Shown here piece after piece: positions 27,101 through 32,835 of a stretch of DNA of 32,835 bases. Numbering within the stretch: position 1 is the first letter of the stretch; each line of letters starts with the position of its first letter. The position numbers and the translations under genes were made by a program. The stretch comes from an uncultured Prevotella sp. (GTDB taxonomy: Bacteria > Bacteroidota > Bacteroidia > Bacteroidales > Bacteroidaceae), in assembly GCA_934203355.1 (NCBI GenBank), contig CAKPZC010000023.1, positions 1 to 32,835 on the forward strand, in the 5' to 3' direction. The notes under the pieces are model-generated. The model did not search any database and was not told the DNA's origin. It saw only the letters and a program-made list of their open reading frames with translations.

Positions 27101-27164
27101 TGTCTGTCATGGTTTCGGGATTTGTCTGCCATAGGTTCGGGATTTGTTCGGGATTTGTTCGGGA
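27101..27164 (+). repeat. Tandem repeats with TTCGGGATT core
   Basis: Two 22-base units (27101-27122 and 27123-27144; 3 mismatches) share the form TGTCTGYCATRGKTTCGGGATT. They are followed by two shorter units, TGTTCGGGATT (27145-27155) and TGTTCGGGA (27156-27164). The regular TTCGGGA core is in sharp contrast to the AT-rich surroundings. Confidence 0.85.
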
Positions 27165-27294
27165 CGCGCGCATGTCTTGTTTTTTACAATGCAAAGATAT
27201 AACTATCGCGGATAGCAATCATACGATAGCGTACGTTGCAGTACGATTTTTTTTGATATAGTCGGAGTAGTCCTTACTGGCAGATTATCATAGT

Positions 27295-27451
27295 TAGTCA
27301 TTTTCAGTCATTAGTCATTTTGTCAAAATCAAAAAAAATATCGTTTCAAGAACTCTATATAATTATATATTTAAAATATATAATTATATAGGCAAAATTT
27401 CACACTTTCATTTTTCAAAATGACTAAATGACTAATGACCGAAAATGACTA
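27295..27451. repeat. Double palindrome, MITE-like element
   Basis: Outer arms 27295-27325 and about 27421-27451 pair over about 31 bases with two mismatches; each is made of TAGTCATTTTC/TTAGTCATTT units. Nested inside is a perfect palindrome at 27355-27391 with 18-base arms and a single central A, composed only of A and T apart from its closing C-G pair. The whole element is 157 bases and has no coding capacity. It could be a miniature transposable element, a hairpin terminator or a cruciform-forming site. Confidence 0.85.
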
Positions 27452-27539
27452 GATTAAGAATACCTTCAAGCCAGAGGAAAGAAGAAACAGAAGATTAAAA
27501 AAAAATGGCACTAAGTGCATTTATTCGAAAAAGATTTGC

Positions 27540-27547
27540 TATTTTTG
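27540..27547 (+). promoter_or_regulatory. Candidate -7 element for xpt
   Basis: TATTTTTG matches TAnnTTTG and lies 33 bases before the xpt start codon. There is no clear TTTG at the usual -33 spacing. It would also be the closest promoter for the two restriction-modification-type genes downstream. Confidence 0.42.
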
Positions 27548-27580
27548 CCGAATAATTATAACTACAAAAAACATACAACG

Positions 27581-28159
27581 ATGAAAGTTCTTAGAGACCG
27601 AATTCTAAAAGACGGAAAATGCTATCCTGGAGGCATTCTAAAAGTGGATAAATTCATCAATCACCAGATGGACCCCAATCTGATGAAAGATATTGCCGTT
27701 GAGTTCATTCGCCGCTTTGCGAGCACAAAAGTGAACAAAATCCTCACAATCGAAGCCTCTGGAATCGCTCCAGCCATTATGATGGGATTCTTGATGAACC
27801 TTCCTGTGGTGTTCGCCAAGAAGAAAAAGCCAAGCACACTCGATAATATGCTCGCAACAAAGGTGACATCGTTCACCAAACAGCGCGACTACGACGTGAT
27901 TATCAGCCGCGACTACCTCACGCCCGACGACCACGTGCTATTCATCGACGACTTTCTTGCTAACGGCAACGCAGCCAAAGGCATAATCGACCTTTGCAAC
28001 CAGGCAGGAGCCACACTCGAAGGCATGGGATTCATCATCGAGAAAGCCTTCCAAGATGGCGGAAAATATCTACGCGATCAAGGCATAAGAGTTGAGTCGC
28101 TCGCTATAATCGAATCGCTTGACAATTGTGAAATTACATTAAAACAGCAAACAGTCTGA
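27581..28159 (+). CDS. xpt: Xanthine phosphoribosyltransferase
   Basis: A 192-residue purine-salvage enzyme that converts xanthine and PRPP to XMP. The PRPP-binding segment [13 protein letters not shown] is at residues 119-131; the N-terminus [23 protein letters not shown] and the middle [12 protein letters not shown] are typical of Xpt. The start at 27581 was chosen; the open frame goes back to 27515 but would include the promoter region. No purine riboswitch is recognisable upstream. The gene ends 30 bases before the small methyltransferase-like gene. Confidence 0.94.
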   Translation: MKVLRDRILKDGKCYPGGILKVDKFINHQMDPNLMKDIAVEFIRRFASTKVNKILTIEASGIAPAIMMGFLMNLPVVFAKKKKPSTLDNMLATKVTSFTKQRDYDVIISRDYLTPDDHVLFIDDFLANGNAAKGIIDLCNQAGATLEGMGFIIEKAFQDGGKYLRDQGIRVESLAIIESLDNCEITLKQQTV

Positions 28160-28189
28160 AGGCATACCTACGCAAACACAACTATAGCC

Positions 28190-29113
28190 ATGTCCACAGA
28201 GAAACAAAATATGCCAACTAACAACATCACAAGAACCGACACACAGATTCTTGCCATGCTTCTCAAGGACCAGACACACAGCCAAGGCGGAAAAACGGAA
28301 AACCTAGTATGGGCGACAGCCGACTATGGTTTTCCGCCAGACTCGCCTATCACACCTATACATTTTACCGGTGATAATAAGGCAAGCATACAGCCACGCG
28401 TCTACAAACACCCTTCGATACAAGCATCACGCTCAAAAAGCCGTGCCGAAGTATTCACCCCAGCATGGCTGTGCAACCATCAAAACAACCTCATCGACGA
28501 GCAATGGTTCGGACAGAGCGACGTTTTCAACACTATCACAACCCTGCCCGACGGCACACATTCATGGCAACCCACACAAAAGCCAATAGAATTTCCCGAA
28601 GGCAAAACTTGGAAACAATATATAAGATGCCGACGAATGGAGGTGACATGTGGAGAAGCACCATACATCGCTTCACGCTACGACACGACAACAGGAGAAC
28701 CCATCGACTTGAACAGGCGTATAGGCATGTTTGACCGCAAAATGCGCATCATCAACGAGAATACGCCATCCGAGCCGACAAAAAACAACAAGCGCCACTG
28801 GCTACGCAAGGCATACCAAGCACTACAAGCTATCTACGGATTCGACTTGCAGGGCGACAATGTGTTCCTTTCAAGAGAAACCTTGTTTAGCAGTTTCTGC
28901 GAATACTACCAAAACCGATGGCAACAAATGCCCCACCATAGAGCCATGATGAAAGCTGCAGAAATTATATCGTGGAACATATGGCAAATGGACGGAACAA
29001 ACGGCACACGACCAGGAACCAACGAACCATGCATAATAATGGAGTGGCACGGAACAGAGCCACTACGCGGCAAAACAGTAGTATTCAAACAACTCACCAA
29101 CAAGAAGAAATAA
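28190..29113 (+). CDS. Methyltransferase-like partner protein, annotated in relatives as restriction subunit M
   Basis: A 307-residue soluble protein. It has features of the front half of an Eco57I-type adenine methyltransferase: AEVFTPAWLCN (86-96), like the FTP motif that precedes motif I; EVTCGEA at 151-157, in the position of DPxCGSG motif I; and IYGFDLQGDN at 215-224, like motif II. Downstream, SWNIWQMDG (261-269) is a likely family signature. No NPPY or DPPY motif IV exists, so it should not methylate alone. I recall similar proteins labelled restriction endonuclease subunit M beside helicase-methylase genes, but could not check. It is 30 bases after xpt and 13 bases before the helicase-methyltransferase gene, so all three may share a transcript. 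Its role in the complex is unknown. Confidence 0.72.
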   Translation: MSTEKQNMPTNNITRTDTQILAMLLKDQTHSQGGKTENLVWATADYGFPPDSPITPIHFTGDNKASIQPRVYKHPSIQASRSKSRAEVFTPAWLCNHQNNLIDEQWFGQSDVFNTITTLPDGTHSWQPTQKPIEFPEGKTWKQYIRCRRMEVTCGEAPYIASRYDTTTGEPIDLNRRIGMFDRKMRIINENTPSEPTKNNKRHWLRKAYQALQAIYGFDLQGDNVFLSRETLFSSFCEYYQNRWQQMPHHRAMMKAAEIISWNIWQMDGTNGTRPGTNEPCIIMEWHGTEPLRGKTVVFKQLTNKKK

Positions 29114-29126
29114 CCACAAAGCAGAA

Positions 29127-32100
29127 ATGACATCCACTGAAAAAATAATATTCCGCTCTGAGCAGCAAGAAGCAATAAATCTCACCATAGCAAGCTTTAA
29201 AAGAAGCAAACGCATGCTATGGAACGCCAAAATGAGGTTCGGAAAGACGCTTTGCGCACTTGAAGTGGCAAAACAACACGGCTGCCGACGCACACTCATA
29301 CTGACCCACCGCCCCAACGTACGTACAGAATGGTTTGAGTCGCTCAGAATGCTTCTGACCGAAGATTGGTACTTCGGCTGCAAGAACACCACAAAGACAG
29401 AAGGTAGCCTCAGTTTCGACCAACTCGAGGAAAAATTGCGCAACAACAAACAGGCACATTACGTCTACTTCGCCTCCATGCAAGACATGAGAGGCTCGCG
29501 ACGCGTAAACCAACAGAACGGCATTGAGAAAAACGACGGAATCTTTGCGGCCAACTGGGATTTGCTCATCGTCGACGAAGCTCACGAAGGAATAATGTCA
29601 AGACTCGGACGTGAGGTAATTGCTGAACTACAGAAACGACGCACACTACGCACTCTATACCTCTCGGGCACACCATACAACATACAACAGATGTTTGACG
29701 TAGACGAAATCTACCACTGGGACTATTGTATGGAGCAGAATGCCAAAACTAAATGGGAGGAAAGCCACCCCAACCAGCCCAATCCATACAAGGGCATGGC
29801 GCAAATGAATATCATAGCGTATAATATGTCGCGTGAGTTTCCTAAATTCATTAATGCCGAAAACGGGAACTTCGACTTTGCAGAACTTTTCAGAACCGAA
29901 GAAACCGAGCCGACAAAACCTCGCAAATTCACCCACGAACAGGATGTAAGAAAATTCCTGCACACAATAGGAAAATCCAACAAAAACACCCTTTATCCCT
30001 ATGCCAACAAACAATTGCACGGATCGCTTGACCACACACTATGGTATGTGCCAGGCGTAAATGCCGCACATTGCTTGGCACGGCTCCTGACAGAAAAGAC
30101 AAAGGACAACCCATTCGCCGAATACACCGTAGTAGACGTGGCAGGCGACGCTGCCGAAGAACGACTCGACATCTATGAACAAACACGATATGAGCGAAAC
30201 GCACTAACGCGAGTAAGCAAGGCAGTAAAAGAAAATCCAAAGACAATCACGCTGTCGTGCGGACGACTCACAATGGGAGTGTCAATACCCGAATGGACCG
30301 CTGTACTGATGCTCGCTGGAACCGCCGAAACTGGAGGTATGAGATACTTCCAGACCATTTTCCGTTGTCAAAGCCCATACAAGTCACAAAAAGTGAAGGA
30401 GAAATGTTATGCTATTGACTTCTCGCCCATACGCGCACTCAAAATTGTAGACCAGTATGTAAACAACAACACACCCAAGAACAACTCGGACAACCACTAT
30501 CAGAAACTCGACGAATTCCTGAGGTATTGCCCCGTAACAGAGATTGCAGAACAAAAACAAACACAGATAGACGCAGAAACGTTCATACAACGCGTCAACT
30601 CAGCCTACTCCGACTCGCTAATACGCAACGGATTCAGAGACGACTGCCTATACAGCAACCTTGAGAACCTGCGCAAACAGGACATACGCCTGCTCGACCA
30701 AGTGGCAGAAGCCATAATACGCGGTATCTCATCCGAGCGACAGCGCAACCGCAACATTGTTGCAAAAATACAAGGCAAAAAAAACACGCCAGCCAAAGAA
30801 AAAAACGAGAACGAAAAGGCACGTAGAAACGAGGAAGAGGCAATAAATGCCATGCGCAAATCATCCCACTCGCTCACCCCGAAGCAGCGCGCAACAGCCA
30901 TTCTCAACCAAATATCAACCAGATTCCCGCTGATGATATACGGTACGGTTGAGAACATCAACGGACTGACCCTCGACTCGTTCATACAAAACATCGACCC
31001 CGAGTCGTGGCGCGAGTTCATGCCAAGCGGCATTACACAAAGCCTGTTCAAAAAGCTGAAACGATTCTATCGCGAAGAAATATTCGTGACAACAGCCAAG
31101 ACCATCGTGGACAGGCTGCACAAGGCAGACAACCTGCCTATTGACAAACGTGTAGCCGAAATAGCCAGCATACTCGACGACTTCTGCTATCCCGACCGCG
31201 AAACCGTGCTAACACCATGGCGCACAGTAAACCGCCATATGGCAGAAACCATCGGAGGCTATTGCTTCTATGAAAACGACTTCAACAGAAAATGTATAGA
31301 ACCAAGATTCGTCTATAACGGAGAAATAACAGAGCGCATCTTCATGAACCCCAAGGCGTGCATCATTGACATCGCCTCGAAAACCGGACTGTACCCCCTC
31401 TACGCAGCCTACTCCATGTATATGTTGCGCAGCCGTCAGTCGCAAGGACTTTTCGACACAATGACCGACAAAGAATCAAGCGATTTATGGAAAGACATTA
31501 TTGAGAAAAATGTCTTTGCCGTATGCCGCACACATATAGCAGAATGCATCATACGACGATCGCTTACTGGATACCGTACAGACATCAAGGCTAACATCAA
31601 ACGCATCGACGACATCACCTCGCTTGTAATGGTATATAAAAACAAATTCATAAGGACCATAAGCAACGGCAAGGATTTCTGGAATGCTAACAAAAAAGAA
31701 CAAATGAAATTTGACGCCATCATCGGCAATCCACCATACCAAATAAATATTGGTGAGCAGAAAGACAACTACGGCATACCTCTCTACAACCAATTTGTAG
31801 AGATAGCACGCGATATGAAACCCAACTACATATCCATGATTATGCCATCAAGATGGTTTACCGGAGGAAGAGGACTCGACAACTTCCGACGCTCCATGCT
31901 CGCCGACAGCCACATACGAGCCATTTTCGACTTTGTCGACTCGAAAGACCTGTTTCCTACTGTCGACATTTCTGGCGGCGTGAATTATTTCCTGTGGGAC
32001 TCGAAGCACAAAAAAGGCTGTAAATTCACCAACACGCTACATGGAGCTTCGAACACATGCGAGAGAACACTCAATCAGTTCCCCATATTCGTGCGCAACA

Positions 32101-32711
32101 ACGAGTCGTTGGAGATAATAAATAAGGTGTTGGCAAAATGCAAGGACACACTCAACAACCAAGTGAGCGGACAGACCCCATTTGGATTCGTCAGCACCTT
32201 CCGCGGCACAGCACAGCCAACTGACGTCGAATTGAAATCGTCGGGCACAACATCCTACGTGACACGCGACGAAGTGAAGAAAAATAAAAAATGGATTGAC
32301 CTATACAAGGTGGTGTTCTCAAAGGCTACATGCGAACATGCTGGCACCCCCGACCGCAACGGACAATTCAGAGTCTTATCGGCTGTCGCCATTCTGAAGC
32401 CCAATGTCATATGTACACAAAGCTATCTTATAGGCGGAGTCTTCAAAACCGAACAGGAAGCCATCAACTTCCAGGCTTATCTATGCACAAAGTTTGCACG
32501 TTATCTAATGCTGCAGACCATCACATCGCAAGACCTCTCGCCCGACAAGTTCATGTTCGTGCCAAATGAAGACTATAGCGCAGACAGCGACATCGACTGG
32601 ACTACACACGACATCAACAATATAGACAGGCAACTGTATCAAAAATACGGAATCATAAAGAAAGAGGTAGAATCCATTGAACAAGTGATAAAACCATTAA
32701 ATATTGAATAG
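29127..32711 (+). CDS. SF2 helicase fused to Eco57I-type DNA methyltransferase
   Basis: A 1194-residue protein of restriction-modification type. The N-terminus is an SF2 helicase/translocase: Walker A MRFGKT (GKT 39-41), DEAH at 150-153, SGT of motif III at 180-182, motif V-like MGVSIPEW and motif VI-like QTIFRCQSP starting at 409. A long helical coupler follows, with a charged Lys/Glu/Asn stretch near 550-575. The methyltransferase part has DIASKTG at 748-754 in the motif I position and an intact NPPY at 868-871. The last part, about 1000-1194, probably recognises the target sequence (GQTPFGFVSTFRG) and ends in DRQLYQKYGI. The order resembles type ISP enzymes, but no N-terminal Mrr-like nuclease is present. 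Methylated sequence and cutting activity are unknown. Confidence 0.85.
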   Translation: MTSTEKIIFRSEQQEAINLTIASFKRSKRMLWNAKMRFGKTLCALEVAKQHGCRRTLILTHRPNVRTEWFESLRMLLTEDWYFGCKNTTKTEGSLSFDQLEEKLRNNKQAHYVYFASMQDMRGSRRVNQQNGIEKNDGIFAANWDLLIVDEAHEGIMSRLGREVIAELQKRRTLRTLYLSGTPYNIQQMFDVDEIYHWDYCMEQNAKTKWEESHPNQPNPYKGMAQMNIIAYNMSREFPKFINAENGNFDFAELFRTEETEPTKPRKFTHEQDVRKFLHTIGKSNKNTLYPYANKQLHGSLDHTLWYVPGVNAAHCLARLLTEKTKDNPFAEYTVVDVAGDAAEERLDIYEQTRYERNALTRVSKAVKENPKTITLSCGRLTMGVSIPEWTAVLMLAGTAETGGMRYFQTIFRCQSPYKSQKVKEKCYAIDFSPIRALKIVDQYVNNNTPKNNSDNHYQKLDEFLRYCPVTEIAEQKQTQIDAETFIQRVNSAYSDSLIRNGFRDDCLYSNLENLRKQDIRLLDQVAEAIIRGISSERQRNRNIVAKIQGKKNTPAKEKNENEKARRNEEEAINAMRKSSHSLTPKQRATAILNQISTRFPLMIYGTVENINGLTLDSFIQNIDPESWREFMPSGITQSLFKKLKRFYREEIFVTTAKTIVDRLHKADNLPIDKRVAEIASILDDFCYPDRETVLTPWRTVNRHMAETIGGYCFYENDFNRKCIEPRFVYNGEITERIFMNPKACIIDIASKTGLYPLYAAYSMYMLRSRQSQGLFDTMTDKESSDLWKDIIEKNVFAVCRTHIAECIIRRSLTGYRTDIKANIKRIDDITSLVMVYKNKFIRTISNGKDFWNANKKEQMKFDAIIGNPPYQINIGEQKDNYGIPLYNQFVEIARDMKPNYISMIMPSRWFTGGRGLDNFRRSMLADSHIRAIFDFVDSKDLFPTVDISGGVNYFLWDSKHKKGCKFTNTLHGASNTCERTLNQFPIFVRNNESLEIINKVLAKCKDTLNNQVSGQTPFGFVSTFRGTAQPTDVELKSSGTTSYVTRDEVKKNKKWIDLYKVVFSKATCEHAGTPDRNGQFRVLSAVAILKPNVICTQSYLIGGVFKTEQEAINFQAYLCTKFARYLMLQTITSQDLSPDKFMFVPNEDYSADSDIDWTTHDINNIDRQLYQKYGIIKKEVESIEQVIKPLNIE

Positions 32712-32787
32712 CAAGAGTGGTAAATAGAAGGCAAAGCACAAATAATGCGAGGGAAATATGGTAACTATTCAGCGAATGCCATAGCAT

Positions 32788-32822
32788 AGCTGTCCGTGCT
32801 CCCCCAAAGGGCACGGATAGCT
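32788..32822 (+). terminator. Hairpin after the helicase-methyltransferase gene
   Basis: Arms AGCTGTCCGTGC (32788-32799) and GCACGGATAGCT (32811-32822) pair over 12 bases with a single G-U-type mismatch and an 11-base loop, followed by TTATA. It lies 77 bases after the stop codon at 32711. The short T-run makes it a moderate intrinsic terminator. No other gene is visible in the last 124 bases. Confidence 0.55.
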
Positions 32823-32835
32823 TTATATGGTGATA

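Larger units (their letters stand above)
26925..27580. other. Gene-free region between divergent maf and xpt
   Basis: This 656-base stretch holds the maf promoter, a 21-base imperfect direct repeat in the maf leader (26938-26958 and 26964-26984), a cluster of TTCGGGA tandem repeats (27101-27164), a long double palindrome (27295-27451) and a candidate xpt promoter. Short frames of 68-142 codons cross it, but they run through repeats and show no recognisable protein, so I do not call a gene. Confidence 0.75.

Noticed and set aside
27101..27164. Possible CRISPR array
   Set aside because: The repeats are contiguous, of unequal length and have no spacers; no cas gene is nearby.
26833..27261. 142-codon plus-strand and 68-codon minus-strand frames near maf
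   Set aside because: They cross the maf promoter, the maf start and the TTCGGGA repeats and show no recognisable protein.
27452..27580. Purine riboswitch in front of xpt
   Set aside because: The conserved paired stems and loop sequences of the purine aptamer are not recognisable in this short leader.
28190..32711. Genomic island with integrase or tRNA attachment site
   Set aside because: No integrase, transposase, tRNA or flanking direct repeat is visible, and by eye base and codon use resemble the other plus-strand genes; transfer is possible but unproven.

Overview
The window looks like a chromosomal segment from a Bacteroidota bacterium of the order Bacteroidales, most likely Prevotellaceae-like. 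The signs are Bat aerotolerance genes of Bacteroides type, a family-M49 dipeptidyl peptidase III, a glutamine-dependent NAD synthetase, promoter elements of the TAnnTTTG type, and a general lack of Shine-Dalgarno sequences. The genus assignment is inference. I found no tRNA, rRNA, CRISPR array, transposase or integrase.

Layout. (1) 1-6213, plus strand: an ABC-F ATPase, a zinc alcohol dehydrogenase overlapping a metallo-beta-lactamase-fold hydrolase, a large inverted repeat, a Bcp-type peroxiredoxin and an SLC13/RCK-type transporter. (2) 6247-6293: a terminator hairpin between convergent genes. (3) 6315-9495, minus strand: fur, purA and hisS, with a clear promoter directly at the fur start codon. 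(4) 9545-17704, minus strand: PAP2 phosphatase, queA, a DUF2027/Smr protein, nadE, a small AraC-type regulator, dipeptidyl peptidase III and an AlkD-like protein, all closely packed. (5) 17791-26175, minus strand: a seven-gene MoxR/DUF58/vWA cluster (moxR, DUF58, a BatD-like exported protein, batA, batB, batC and a fused batD-batE). (6) 26352-26924, minus strand: maf. (7) 26925-27580: a 656-base gene-free stretch with a promoter, short tandem repeats and a long double palindrome. (8) 27581-32711, plus strand: xpt, followed after 30 bases by a two-gene system of restriction-modification type.

The most interesting part is this last pair. The upstream gene encodes a 307-residue protein that resembles the N-terminal half of an Eco57I-type adenine methyltransferase: an FTP motif, a CGEA motif-I-like loop and an IYGFD motif-II-like strand, but no NPPY. 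The downstream gene encodes a 1194-residue protein with an N-terminal SF2 helicase (GKT, DEAH, SGT) and a C-terminal methyltransferase that has an intact NPPY but an abnormal motif I (DIASKTG). Neither protein shows a recognisable nuclease. The two may form one split or pseudosymmetric methyltransferase coupled to a DNA translocase. This is inferred from motifs only.

The Bat cluster is expected to assemble an envelope complex in which the MoxR AAA+ ATPase acts on vWA proteins, supporting tolerance of oxidative or envelope stress. The nearby peroxiredoxin and Fur-family regulator fit an anaerobe that manages oxygen and metals, but no direct link between them is visible in the sequence.
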